Source of the DNA: Lingula anatina
Taxonomy: Eukaryota > Brachiopoda > Lingulata > Lingulida > Lingulidae
DNA: 64,000 nucleotides
Assembly (NCBI RefSeq): GCF_001039355.2
Contig: NW_019775727.1
Location: 70,704 to 134,703 of the forward strand
Direction: 5' to 3'
The notes beneath the pieces were generated by a model. The model saw nothing but the letters and a program-made list of their open reading frames with translations, was not told the origin of the DNA and made no database searches. Each line of letters begins with the position of its first letter. Position 1 is the first letter of the stretch. The translations under genes and the position numbers were made by a program. Shown piece after piece: positions 1 through 13,007 of the stretch.

Positions 1-1825
1 TGCAGCTCAGTTGAGTCTCATAGACCTTTATCGTGATTGTCGTCACAGTACCACGTGACCCAGATCTGTTGCTTCATTTTTGCATATTGAGGTGAGGTTT
101 ACTAAAACGCTTTTTTTTCTACTAATAGATTGTTTTTATAATTTTTAAATGGCGGGGATCGATTAAAACATACCTCTAGTGTATAGATTGAGTGCTGTAT
201 CTTCAAAATTCGAGAAATTGATTTTTACATGAACATTGTCCTTTAATGCCGTTGTAGCTGAATGACGTACTTATGACGTCATGTGTCCGCTGAGCTGTGG
301 CGGTTTAAACTTTGGCGAACAGTTGGGGCATCGATTTCACCTCACCTTGATATTGCCATTGACATTGTTGCACGCTGCAGCTGACCTGTTTATTATAAGT
401 GATCAACATCACAAAATCAATCACTTTAGAAATATTTTTGTCAATCAGATTGTGTCTAACTAGCGTCGTGTCAAAAACATGCAAGTAACTATTTGTGATC
501 AATATTTGATAATGCTTATTAATTGAAAATGGATATAATTAGGTCAACTTTTCAAGAGCGCGGTTCATGTACTCCTTTCTTTAGATTCCTAGGCCAATAA
601 ATCCATATCAAATATGAAAAATTGAAAGAAAGAAAAATGAAGCATATAAACGTAAGTTTGCCAATGACAACTTTATATTCAATTGCACCGGAAATTATAT
701 GTTACAATTACACCCAACATTTTCAAAACATAGTTAAAATGTTTTAATCAAAGTGATTTGGCTTAACTTTCTCAAAATTGCTGGGAAGACCAAAGCGTAC
801 CAAAACGTTTCATAAAGATACTCGATGAGATTATACTTAACGTGGTTTTTATTAATCGAAAGCCAATAACAGTTTTCTATAAAAATGGATTCTGATACGG
901 TTTGAATTACGCCTTGGTTATCAGTAAATTTAAAGTTTGCGCTCAGGTTGGTAAAGTAAAGACAGCCTGTCTCCCGAAGTGAGTCAAAAATCAATTTTTG
1001 TTTTTTTCCTTACTTTTTTTTACCAGTCTAGGTGGATATTACGCGCCCTCTAATGGGAACAGAAATATTGTTTCATTAGATATTCTTCTGGCTATTCACT
1101 AGCTGATCTTATGCCCGATGAGGATATTTGTACATCTACGTGCTCACTCAACAGGCCGCTGGTAAATGGTTGATATTTTTATGGGCAATATATGAACGAC
1201 GAATAGCAATAAACAACTAAACAGAAGTCCTAAAATATGCTGCTACAGTGTATGACCTTTCAATTATACCTATTGATCAAAAACTGGTATGTTATGTTTT
1301 TTTACCTAAACTTCACCTTGACATTTTTCAGTTTACAGTCGATATTTTTTATCACTTTTAATCAATATAAAATCAATCACCTTAAAAGGGATTGCCTTTA
1401 TAATAAAAAGTGTTTTTTTGTGTGTTGTGCCCAGCCCATTTATTTTAGATTGCTTGAGATCAATGTTTGATAGTGGCCATTTAGTTAAAAATGTTAAACA
1501 TGACCGGGTGCAGTGCTCAAGAGCACATGTGCTTCCTTTTTTTCCTGCGATCTCAACTCCTAGTGGAATTAAAAGATTTTTAATGCTTTTGTTTTTGAAC
1601 GACTGTGTGGAGTTTAGGGTTTACGTTTCGCACAGTAAAAAGTGTCTCAGAAACCAATACAGTTAGAATTCAATACAGGTAAAGTGACGCTTTAATGTGT
1701 TTTCAAACGTACAGTGTGTCAGAAAATTTGAAAATTAGCGTATTAGCGTCACATAATAATAATAATAATTATTATTATTGACAGTATCAACTTGAAACAA
1801 TGTCTTTTGTCTGTCTATTTAGAAA
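1..1825. other. AT-rich intergenic DNA, no gene seen
   Basis: No reading frame here has domain character or splice continuity. The frames are short and interrupted. A small perfect AAT/ATT palindromic stretch lies near 1756-1780. I see nothing else that can be supported. Confidence 0.6.
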
Positions 1826-2367
1826 GCAAGCAGCCGACTGTCAAAATTGTTCTCAAGAACGCGAAACCATTTTTTTTTATTTTAAAGTCCAGCTAGCGAA
1901 ACTTTAATCATTTATTGGGTGAAAACATTTGAAACACGCAAGCAAATTGGCTTTAATTTTACAAGTTCCTGTCCACATGTAACATCCTAAAACCTTTATT
2001 TCTGAGGTTGTTTAAGGAAAGATTAACAGTGTGCAGCGGGTAGTCAAATGCTGATTTCAGTGGATATTTCTCTGCATTGTATAGATACGGTATTGATGGC
2101 GAATAAGGATTGTGTGGAGGTCCTGAAATATATCTTGTGAAAAAAAAAACGTTTATCAACACTCCATGAAATATATTGAGTTAAGAACGGAGCGTCTTTG
2201 TAAGGTAGTAGACTTGCATTAACTAAAAATTGATCTCGAAAGCGGGAAACCATGCTTAGTCTTCAAAGGGCAGGAAAGGCGCCATCCTTCTGTGCCTTGG
2301 GCCAAAACATTTGAGACACGCAGGTAAGTTGCCTGAAACTGAACAGTTTCCTGTCCAAAACCCGATA
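1826..2367. repeat. Diverged direct repeat, about 120-140 bp, two copies
   Basis: The stretch about 1850-1992 resembles about 2233-2367. Both carry a CTC(A/G)A(G)A(A/G)CG(C/G)GAAACCAT motif, then an AAACATTTGA(A/G)ACACGCA(A/G)G motif, then TTCCTGTCC, with a 20-30 bp length difference between them. The copies are in the same orientation about 380 bp apart and clearly old. Their origin is unknown. Confidence 0.5.
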
Positions 2368-2400
2368 AATTTATTTTCGAGTATAATCATACTCTAATGC

Positions 2401-2519
2401 GCAATCCACGGGGACTCTCGCTGAATGCAGATTAACAGACTTACACGCCTTCTCCTGGCCTTGAGTAGAATATAAGAAATCATTTTACGAGTAAGTTGGA
2501 AACAAGAAGAGGTGTGATG
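2401..2519. repeat. Solo fragment of inverted-repeat element family A
   Basis: This stretch matches the interior half of the elements at 52956-53220 and 56383-56622. It carries GGGACTCTCGCTGAATGCA, then an ACAC(G)TCTCC-like segment, then a GAGTAGAATA(C/T)A(G/A)GAAA segment, then GGAA(A/T)CAAGAAG and a GTGTGA end. No outer terminal repeat is seen on either side, so it is a truncated copy. Confidence 0.5.
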
Positions 2520-2849
2520 ACAAATTTATTATAAAAAAACTAAATGCACTAACTTCCCAATATCTACTTTTAAAACTTGAATGAAATGTTGTCAAATTGA
2601 AACTAACAGTTGGGAGAGAAAAACATCATTACACTCCTCCCCATCCTAAAAGGTATATCCACTACCACTCACTGTACCTTCAGAATGATTATTTGAGCAG
2701 CAAGAAGCGGTAGACAAGCACGTTGACAGCACAGAAATGATTGGCAGTCATAAATCGATGCCCGTGAAAACGTGCCTACACACACGCTGTCCTCACGCTA
2801 ACCGATACACCGGTGTATTCAATAAAACAGTTGTGTTATTTCAAATCGC

Positions 2850-2965
2850 ACGGTGGATTAATCTGTGAGCAGCGCAGATTGATCAGTCTGAGTTGTTGCT
2901 ATTCCGTCATTTTCAATTCACCAGCTTGTGCAAAAGTCAGGGCAGGACAAGCTCGACGATTACAG
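2850..2965 (+). other. Possible non-coding first exon of the large SRCR gene
   Basis: The coding start at 5483 lies 39 bases after a good splice acceptor (polypyrimidine run then ACAG at 5441-5444), so at least one upstream untranslated exon is expected. The best donor I see upstream is at 2966 (ACAG then GTTAGT). The exon's 5' edge cannot be placed from sequence, and no clear promoter was found. Confidence 0.25.
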
Positions 2966-3416
2966 GTTAGTTGTTTTTTAATTTAGACATTTATTCGAAT
3001 ATTAGTTTAACTGCTATTTCTACCGCTCATCTCTCGATGCTGTCGGGAGCAAGTGAAAATTCATTACCGTATAACACTCTTGCATACAACAAGCTTATAA
3101 CTAATTAAGCATCGTTTTTTATCTTTTTCTTGAGTGAAACATTAAAGCAATGTCCAACTCAAAGATGTGCTTAATTTTCCAAAGCTGCAATTTTTCTAAT
3201 TTTGACCACAACTTTTTGATGAGATATTTTATAATTTTAGCGAATAGAAAACATTTTAAAATGTAAAAAGACCAAGGCACATTTGCGCTTTAGATAACAT
3301 ACATTTAAAGATAAAATCATTTTATCTGTGAAAAATATAATGCTATATTGGCCTCTCTAGATTGTAATCCAGTTGAAAAAATAGTGAAATGAGACTTTGC
3401 ACGGAAGTCACTAAAA

Positions 3417-3634
3417 CCCCCTTTACACTGGACGGCGTCCTTTCTGCGTTCTTTGTGCGACCATGAAACTGGCATCGCTGTGGTCTTAGAAAGGAGACAC
3501 AAACATCTCTTTGGTTGCAGAAAGAATGCTCAATGGTCGGCCGGTTGTCGGCAAGTGAAGTATTATTTTTTTTTTACTCCCAAACGGGGCTGTACTACGG
3601 GACGCAGAAAGGACGCCGTCCGGTGTAAAGGGGG
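3417..3634. mobile_element. Inverted-repeat element, family B copy 1 (MITE-like)
   Basis: The ends are inverted: CCCCTTTACACTGGACGGCG on the left and CGCCGTCCGGTGTAAAGGGG on the right, with weaker inverted similarity (TTTCTGCG / CGCAGAAA) further in. The element is about 218 bp and has no coding capacity. A second copy of the same length class lies at 46971-47188. This fits a non-autonomous DNA transposon; no transposase is present. Confidence 0.75.
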
Positions 3635-4310
3635 CTTAAGCTCCTTATCAGACGTGTGACATTTAGTAAACTAAGGGAAATTTTCGTAAGCTGGTTATAT
3701 ATATATATATATAAACACTTGTAAACAGATTTCCGTGCAAACCTGCCTTTAAACAGGACAAAGCATTTCATTCCCTTATATTTAATACATAAGTTATCTG
3801 TACTCATGGAAATATATACTTCCCAGGGCATAAAAAGCGCGTGGCGTAGAATGATATACATGTATCAGCATTATCAAATCTCATGCTTCATAATTCATGG
3901 GAATATGTGAACCTGTTTTACATAACTGTTTTGCATCCATTGTCATGGCTAAAGCAACGGTCGTCGACACGGTGTTAGGGTGTGCAGTAAGATCGATTTT
4001 TTTTCAGATTTCTTTGGAAACAGGCCTGAAATTCATACCCAGATTCGTCTGTGAAAAAGAGTTGACACATGTGCGTGGGGGAAATACTGGGCCAATAACT
4101 TCACTAAAGGTTGCCTGACCTTCGTGCTAGTTCTTCGATAAGTCAATTGGGGACAATGCTCCAGTAGTTTGAATACGTCAAAGTCCTTAATGAAAAATGT
4201 CGATATACCTATAACAATGTCGTCTGCAATAAATATAATTGATCATGGCTTCTTCTGGATATAATAATGCAAAAAACATCTTGCAAAGGAGAGCCGGTCA
4301 GGATTGATGT

Positions 4311-5054
4311 CTTAGACTGCATTCCCATAGATTTAGATCGATCCATCTAGATCGACCTAACTCCCTGGGGGTTCACGCTAAATTGCTGTTAGCCGAGCGC
4401 GCACGGTAGTTAATTACCCCCTTAAGGGGCCCGCACACGGTGAGCAATTAGCGCGCGCCACTTGCGCTGCGCTAGATGCTCGGGCTCCTCAGCTCCCCGC
4501 AAACGATGCGCTCTTTGCTCAGCAGAGATGCCTCCCGGCCCTCCCCTATCGGACGCACCGCGAACTGTGGGATCATGTGATTAAGGAAACATTACATATT
4601 TATTTTCTGAAAGTAATGGCAAATGGTGACCACGTTAATCAATCAGACTAACTATGTACTACTAACTAACTGTGTACATTTTTGTTTACTTCGCTGGGGC
4701 TGCCATTTTTCTTTGTTTCCGGCTACCGGCACATGCGCATTGTTGGCATGGCGTGAGCATTCGGCGCTTGCACCCCGCACACGCTAAGACATTTGCCTCA
4801 AGAGACCAAAAAAATCAAACGTGTGAGAAATTTTGCTCAGCCGCGCGAGAGGCAAAAATCTCACCAAAATACCCCCGCACACGATGAGAAAACGGCGCAG
4901 CGCAAGTGGCGCGCGCCAAATGCTCACCGTGTGCGGGCCCCTTTACAGCTTTTAGTAGGCGGGACAGACATTTAAGCCGGCTAAGCTGACAGTGATCTAG
5001 TGAGACTCCCCACAGGGATAGATCGATCTAAAATCTGTGGGAATGGGGTCTTAG
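4311..5054. mobile_element. Outer inverted-repeat element, family A-like, interrupted
   Basis: The left end (CTTAGACTGCATTCCCATAG followed by AGATCGATC) is mirrored at the right end (GATCGATCT, then CTGTGGGAATGGGGTCTTAG). The AGATCGATC plus CTCCC signature just inside the ends is shared with the elements at 52956 and 56383, so this is probably the same superfamily. Its interior is occupied by another inverted-repeat element at 4424-4944. Confidence 0.6.
4424..4944. mobile_element. Inner nested inverted-repeat element, family C
   Basis: The left end reads AAGGGGCCCGCACACGGTGA and continues with a GC-rich GCGCGCGCCACTTGCGCTGC segment. Both are found as the reverse complement at the right end (GCAGCGCAAGTGGCGCGCGC, then TCACCGTGTGCGGGCCCCTT). 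The terminal repeats exceed 50 bp. It is much richer in GC than its surroundings and lies inside the outer element at 4311-5054. No transposase reading frame is present. Confidence 0.7.
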
Positions 5055-5482
5055 TAGATTCCCTGCCTTTTTAGTTCAGCAGTTAATGCCAATATGGTCG
5101 ATTAATTGTCCCCTGTAGATCTGTCACTCTGTTTGCAGACCCAGAAGCATGCATCAGAGACGTAAAAAGTGGTTATGCCAGAATATAGCTGGTGTTGTGG
5201 TTGAGGGGGGGGGGGGAGGCAAAATAAAAAAAAAAACATTCTTCTCGTCGATTTTTCTGGATATTTTTTCACTACATATAAAATGCAAATGTACAAGAAT
5301 ATGTATTGATTGGGCTTGAATGTAAAAACTCCTTGGTTTTGACTCGTAAGCTTTTTTCTTTCTTTTTTTTTTTTGGGAGGGGGGAGGCAGGTCACCCTTG
5401 CAACTGTTATATAATAAATCTATTTTTTCTCTTCTTCACTACAGCTGTCTTATAGCTTGGAGGATGCTAAAACACGTCTAAA

Positions 5483-5552
5483 ATGAAGGTCTCAAGCTAC
5501 CGATGTCACCTGTGTGTGCTGTTTCTGGTGATTGTGACGTCAGCACAAGACA
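5483..5552 (+). CDS. Exon 1: signal peptide of the SRCR mosaic gene
   Basis: The first ATG after the acceptor at 5444 opens a 23-residue segment: a basic start (MKVSS), a hydrophobic core ([10 protein letters not shown]) and a small-residue cleavage region (SAQD). The donor is GTAAGT at 5553, leaving phase 1, which matches the EGF exon that follows. This is a typical secretory signal peptide, and the only one in the gene. Confidence 0.85.
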
Positions 5553-5986
5553 GTAAGTATACTCCTTTGAAATGTGTATACCTTTTTCATTCTTTCACTT
5601 TTTCCACAAGTAGATGTTGACCCCAATGCTTTTTTAATATGTAAGTTTTTAAAGAATTAATTTTAATAATGAAAAAGTGAATAGACGCGTGATTAGGTTA
5701 GTGCAAAAGAATAGAGCAAATATGGTCGAGTTTATCACCGGTTTCACTAAAACCGCTTTCAGGCTAACTGTTGGCTTAAAACACTTGATCTCACCTAACC
5801 CGTTTTGTCATCTTTGAGAACAGCACGAGTAGGTGTGAGGTTTTATTACCGGTGTACACTTCAAGATCCCAGAAGGACGTTTTATCTCCAGGTTTTGTAT
5901 TTTGCTTAGGTAAAAGCGCGCTGAACACTCTGTGTGCGTGCATACATGAGCGTGTGTACATGTACGTGCATGACTCTCTCTCTCTC

Positions 5987-6023
<37 letters not shown>

Positions 6024-6027
6024 TTGT

Positions 6028-6074
<47 letters not shown>

Positions 6075-9000
6075 TTAAGAGGGAGGGAAGGCATTGAGAT
6101 GAGAGAAGACTGACCTATTCCCTTTCATTTAACGTAAATTTTGTTATATTCCAGCTGTAGATCAGTGTCTCAGTAACCCATGCCTTAACCTGGGAACCTG
6201 CACGGATGGGGACAACCAGTTCTCGTGTTCATGCGTCGCAGGATTCGCCGGGATAAGATGTGAAATAAGTAGGTTAAAGTCAGTTTTAAAGGACAACAAT
6301 GTGCGTTAGACGTTAATAGCAAATTAATCAATTTACCTTCTCATCACCAAGGCATGCCCTCTTCAAAACGATTTGGAAAAGTATTATGTACACACCTATT
6401 TTTGAGTTTTATTTCCACGTGTGTGATATATTATACATGTATGTATGTCCATTAAGAGAATAAATAAAAAATCAGAAACTTAGAACTAAAAAACGGTTGC
6501 ATGGAGCGTAATTCTGTTAAAGGTTGTCTCTATGATATATGTTGGTGATTAAAATAAAAGGTTTGAATCTTTCAGAATAATTAAAGTCTCGCTATTTAAA
6601 GGCACAATTCCATTGTGTTTTTTAAAGTAGATATAATAATATAATGCCAGTATTAGGGCTGCAGTCTAGCTACACGAAGTTACTGCTACACGTACATTAA
6701 CGTGTTCAGAATGTTTTGTACAACAGAATCAGTTTTTATTACAAACAAATACGCCAGAATAAAGATACATATACATGTATATTGTATGAAAATCCGCAAA
6801 AAATTCAGCCAAGCCTAGGCTTAACTAAAGGTTTGTATTTGAATTTCCGACTGTATCGACTGTAATGTAAAAAGAGTTTGCCTGCAATTCAATTTATGTG
6901 AAGGGGGTGGATAATGCTTTCATTTGCTTTTTCTCTTGGCAGAAATCTGATGATTTTTATGATATCAAAACAGCAGTGATTTTAGAAGATTATTTGATAC
7001 AACAGAGCCTACAAACGATATATTTGTACACGTAAAATGTACCACTCAGAGAAATGTCAAACATGTATCAGAACCCAAGTCCTTTTTTATAAATGTAACT
7101 CGTAGTACAAGACAAATATTTGTGTATACACTTAATGTGTAATTAAACACAACATTGCGCACCTGAAAGACAATGCTTTCCAAAACTCAAAGCTGTATCG
7201 TCGAAAAAAATTAATAGACAAACCCAAACGTAAATGGGCAAAGAGAATGAAAACAATTAGAGTCGTGTAAATGCAAATATAGTGCACCCATCTGTCCACG
7301 GATATCGAGTTCTGGGCCATGCTTCTATTTCAACAAACGCATTATGTGTGATTGGCACTGTCTTACATGTATATTTTAAGGTACAAACATCCTCTTCCAG
7401 AACTGATTTTGAATTGCCTACAATCAACATCGTGAAGGTGAGGCCAATTGCGCTCTCGAAGCCGTCGCGAACACTCGATGTATAACGGGTGTTTAATAAT
7501 CAGGCTCGGCCGATAACAGTTCCTGTATGCCACCCGATATAAACTGCTCTTCCACTAAATTAAAAAATAAAACTGCCTTTCAATTATCGTGTTTACAATG
7601 AAAGTGCACGGCGCCGACGGCGACGGCGACGACGGCGACGACAGACGCAGGTGACAGCAATATGTACAGACACATCTGTGTCTGTACATAAAAACGCAAA
7701 AACTATCTGCAACCTCAGAAATCAACCTGTGAGTGAGTTAAGTGTCATTTAGGTTGTATGTTAAGCTTGTACTAGGAGTATGGGCTATTGCTCATTGAAA
7801 TACGTTTCTCAATAGAAATATATGTAGGTATTAAAGTTGAAACGTAAAGCTAACACACTTGTTTATAGAAGTGAGTAGAAATACGTCACCGTAAATGAGT
7901 TCTTTCTTTTTCCACAACTGCATGCTAATTGGGCTATGAACAATTTCAAAAACTGTAATCAATCTCCGATCAATGTACTTGTGAGATGATAGAGAAAAAC
8001 AGTACACAGAAATTGATTTTTATTTTGCCCGAAAACCAGGCAAGACAATGCATTTTGTCCATTTGTGTTCTTGTTTATTAAATCGGAAGGTCATATTAAG
8101 ATACCTAGTTTCTTACAATAACCCGTTTATATAAGATCAGTCCTATACGCGTGAATAGGACAAAACTCCTACTGTAGGTTAATTTCTAGTAAATACATGT
8201 CCATGTACACGTAGATATTCAGTATGAGCAGACTGAATTCAATAGCAATGCAGAACAATACATCAGTGTCCCATTCGTGATTACTTTGAGCCACTAAGGG
8301 TTCGTACTATAAATCAATATTGCCAAAAATTAGTTGGAATATTTCTGAAAGACATTTCTATCAAGAGTCTATTTGTTTTCAAATATGTTAAAACCGAGCT
8401 GCATTAAACCTTTCTAATACAAAATAAACATGTACTTCATTTAGTAACTGGTGTTATAATTTTTTATATTTTGGTATCTCTGTTGTTTTAATATTTTTTT
8501 TATTGATCTTTTTATCTATGTATCATTATTAGATATCAACGAGTGTAGTTCATACCCATGTCAAAATGGCGGCACGTGTGTCGACTTGGTCAACAGCTAC
8601 AGTTGCGCATGCCCAGTGCCATATGCAGGGACACGTTGTGAAACAGGTGAGACCCGAAATGCACTTGTCAGTCTAGGCGTGAAGAATTAAAGGTAATCTG
8701 TACGGGATTTAGTCTCCAAAACAAATTTTCCTCGTATAAAAAGGCAATTTTCTGTTCTGTTCTCACGAATCATTGCCCGATCTGTCTCTGTACTTGGATT
8801 CGATGTTTTATTCTACGTTTACTTTAATGATTTATTTCTTAGACTGGCCAGTCATTTACATTGCCATGCCCTCCTATACATTTCAGAAGGATAGTTTTTA
8901 AGATATTTGCAGGAAACATAGTCAAAAAACAAACAAACAAACAAACTTATTATCAAAAATGCGTACAGAATACCTATAGTATTGACCATCTTCCAGACTC

Positions 9001-12000
9001 GTTGATGTCTGATGACGTTTTTCGGTATTTTAAGTCACCCTGCCTCAGCGCAAATACTAGTGCATGTTAATGGGCGTGATTGAATGACGTTACATGAGGG
9101 TGGTGGCCAACATTAAGGTCACTGAATAACCAATTTCCGAGTATGGACATATTTGTTCACCAAAAGCAAGGTTGTTCAAAGTCTTGCGTCGATACATGTA
9201 CTGGGTAGTTGTTTTGTCAACCACATGACGAATCATGTTCACTGTCTTTCAGCGCCGTCCTATCGCCTTGTTCCCGGTCCCCATTATGGCCGCGTGGAAA
9301 CCCTATACCAGGGCTCCTGGGGTACGGCCTCTGTGGACGGCTTCGGCAAGGAGGAGGCGGACGTGCTTTGTCGCTCTCTTGGCTACACCGGCGGTATAGG
9401 CAGCTTCCACAGCGCAGACATGTACGGCGTTGGCTCTGGGGAAATCTGGCTCTCGGGGTTGTCCTGCACAGGAAATGAGAACTCTCTGGAAGAATGTCCG
9501 CCTAAAATATGGGGCGGTCACACCAGCGCTACGCACGCCAGTGATGCGGCGGTGTTTTGCTATGGATCGACATCCAGTAAGTGTGTTCTTATTTATTTAT
9601 TTGTTTGTTTATTTAAGTTTTTCATTAACGTCTAAGTAAGTTTGAATGTATTCTAAGTGAACTTGTTTTTGTAATATACATGTAGCTTTGTAATTGAAAT
9701 TGTCAATTACTTTGCCAAACTTTTTTCTACAAGAAAAAGTACAATCAAAAATTATGTAATGATACTGATAAAATGACAAATATCACATAGAAACTTGGCC
9801 TTTCATTTAACTCAAACACTATGTGTATACTTTTAGGTTTACTGTCCCACGGTTGGTACGGCCGCGTCATGCAGTACGTCGGCACCACTCTCAACAGCAT
9901 CTGTGACACCGGCTTTGACGATAACGAGGCCAACGTAATCTGCAAGGAAAGAGGCTATGACGGCGGGAAGGCTTTCTGCTGTAAAACCTTCCACGGCTAT
10001 ACGTCATTCACGTACGGTGATTTGGCGTGTACGGGCAGTGAAAGCTCCCTGGGGGCGTGTTCTCATTCAACAACATGCAGCGGAGGGATTGACAGGGCGG
10101 CGTCAGTTGTTTGCTACAAAAATAGCATAACTTACAGTAAGCTTCCATTTTTTTTAAATTTCGGTTTTGCATTGTGACATTATCATCTATCATCACTTAT
10201 TAAACTTTTTTATTTAACGATTATTGTCAGTCCATTTATGTATAGAATGAGCAGTAGTGCACTCTTAAACAGAATCAACTCGATATAACAACTTTAGTAT
10301 TGTGGCTTATATACACCTTACATCCGAATTAAATAAAATATTTTGGTATGCATAAGAAGTACAAAAAGTAACTTAATAAGTTATGCAAATAGAAGAATCA
10401 CCATATAAAACTTAATAAATAAAAAAAAACATAGCATAAGAACTTGTAAAAGACACACGTTTCTTTATATTGAACCATTTCAGCGAGCACGGTGAGCCTG
10501 CAATCCAGCAACAACTACGGAACAGTCTTAATTACCTACTACAACGTCCCCGGCACCATCTGCGACGACAACTGGACAGTGGAAGACGCCACGGTGGCTT
10601 GCAAAATGGCCGGCTACCAACATGGTTACCCAGTGTTCACTGGTCAGATCTCCAACAGTTTGGACACTCCAATATGGCTGAAGGATGTCCAGTGTGGAGG
10701 GACAGAGGGGTCACTCACTGCCTGCTCTGTTGGTGCGTGGGGTGGACACGGGGTGACGTGTGACCACAAACAAGACGCTGGGGTGATATGCTATGACACG
10801 GATGACAGTAAGTCATGGCCCGATCAATGATCTTAAATTTTGGCTTCCCTAATCTGTAATGTTTGTTCGTATGCGAGTCTGTGTCTTTAGTGTGTGTGTG
10901 TGTGTGTATGTAAGTGTGAGTGTATGCGCGTGTGCGTGCGTGTGGATGCATTCTAAGTTTAGAGATGTTAATGTTTGTGTAAGTGTATGAAGATACCTTT
11001 ATTCATGTTGATGTACATATGTGGGTTTGTGTGTGTTAACCCATTGATGAGATTGTGTAAAGAGGAATAAAGTGTTAACGACGGAAATCTTACCATCCAC
11101 GTTTTAAACTTAAAGNAAGCGCAAATACTAGTGCATGTTAATGGGCGTGATTGAATGACGTTACATGAGGGTGGTGGCCAACATTAAGGTCACTGAATAA
11201 CCAATTTCCGAGTATGGACATATTTGTTCACCAAAAGCAAGGTTGTTCAAAGTCTTGCGTCGATACATGTACTGGGTAGTTGTTTTGTCAACCACATGAC
11301 GAATCATGTTCACTGTCTTTCAGCGCCGTCCTATCGCCTTGTTCCCGGTCCCCATTATGGCCGCGTGGAAACCCTATACCAGGGCTCCTGGGGTACGGCC
11401 TCTGTGGACGGCTTCGGCAAGGAGGAGGCGGACGTGCTTTGTCGCTCTCTTGGCTACACCGGCGGTATAGGCAGCTTCCACAGCGCAGACATGTACGGCG
11501 TTGGCTCTGGGGAAATCTGGCTCTCGGGGTTGTCCTGCACAGGAAATGAGAACTCTCTGGAAGAATGTCCGCCTAAAATATGGGGCGGTCACACCAGCGC
11601 TACGCACGCCAGTGATGCGGCGGTGTTTTGCTATGGATCGACATCCAGTAAGTGTGTTCTTATTTATTTGTTTGTTTGTTTATTTAAGTTTTTCATTAAC
11701 GTCTAAGTAAGTTTGAATGTATTTTAAGTGAACTTGTTTTTGCAATATACATGTAGCTTTGTAATTGAAATTGTCAATTACTTTGCCAAACTTTTTTCTA
11801 CAAGAAAAAGTACAATCAAAAATTATGTAATGATACTGATAAAATGACAAATATCACATAGAAACTTGGCCTTTCATTTAACTCAAACACTATGTGTATA
11901 CTTTTAGGTTTGCTGTCCCACGGTTGGTACGGCCGCGTCATGCAGTACGTCGGCACCACTCTCAACAGCATCTGTGACACCAGCTTTGACGATAACGAGG

Positions 12001-12967
12001 CCAACGTAATCTGCAAGGAAAGAGGCTATGACGGCGGAAAGGCTTTCTGCTGTAAAACCTTCCACGGCTATACGTCTTTCACGTACGGTGATTTGGCGTG
12101 TACGGGCAGTGAAAGCTCCCTGGGGGCGTGTTCTCATTCAACAACATGCAGCGGAGGGATTGACAGGGCGGCGTCAGTTGTTTGCTACAAAAATAGCATA
12201 ACTTACAGTAAGCTTCCATTTTTTTTTTAAATTTCGGTTTTGCATTGTGACATTATCATCTATCATCACTTATTAAACTTTTTTATTTAACGATTATTGT
12301 CAGTCCATTTATGTATAGAATGAGCAGTAGTGCACTCTTAAACAGATAATCAACTCGATATAACAACTTAAGTATTGTGGCTTATATACACCTTACATCC
12401 GAATTAAATAAAATATTTTGGTATGCATAAGAAGTACAAAAAGTAACTTAATAAGTCATGCAAATAGAAGAATCTCCATATAAAACATAATGAATAAAAA
12501 AAACATAGCATAAGAACTTGTAAAAGACACACGTTTCTTTATATTGAACCATTTCAGCGAGCACAGTGAGCCTGCAAACCAGTAACAACTACGGAACAGT
12601 CTTAATTACCTACTACAACGTCCCCGGCACCATCTGCGACGACAACTGGACCGTGGAAGATGCCACGGTGGCTTGCAAAATGGCCGGCTACCAACATGGC
12701 TACCCAGTGTTCACTGGTCAGATCTCCAACAGTTTGGACAGTCCAATATGGCTGAAGGATGTCCAGTGTGGAGGGACAGAGGGGTCACTCACTGCCTGCT
12801 CTGTTAGTGCGTGGGGTGGACACGGGGTGACGTGTGACCACAAACAAGACGCTGGGGTGATATGCTATGACACGGATGACAGTAAGTCATGCCCTGATCA
12901 ATGATCTTAAATTTTGGCTTCCCTGATCTGTAGTGTTTGTGCGTATGAGAGCCTGTGTCTTTAGTGT

Positions 12968-13007
<40 letters not shown>

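Larger units (their letters stand above)
9047..11108 (+). repeat. Unit 1 of a 2.07 kb near-identical tandem repeat
   Basis: The sequence from AGCGCAAATACTAGTGC at 9047 to about 11108 recurs from 11118 to about 13185 at a constant offset near 2071 bases, introns included, with only scattered substitutions and small indels. It holds SRCR exons 1-3. A single N at 11116 separates the two units. See the finding on assembly duplication. Confidence 0.95.
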
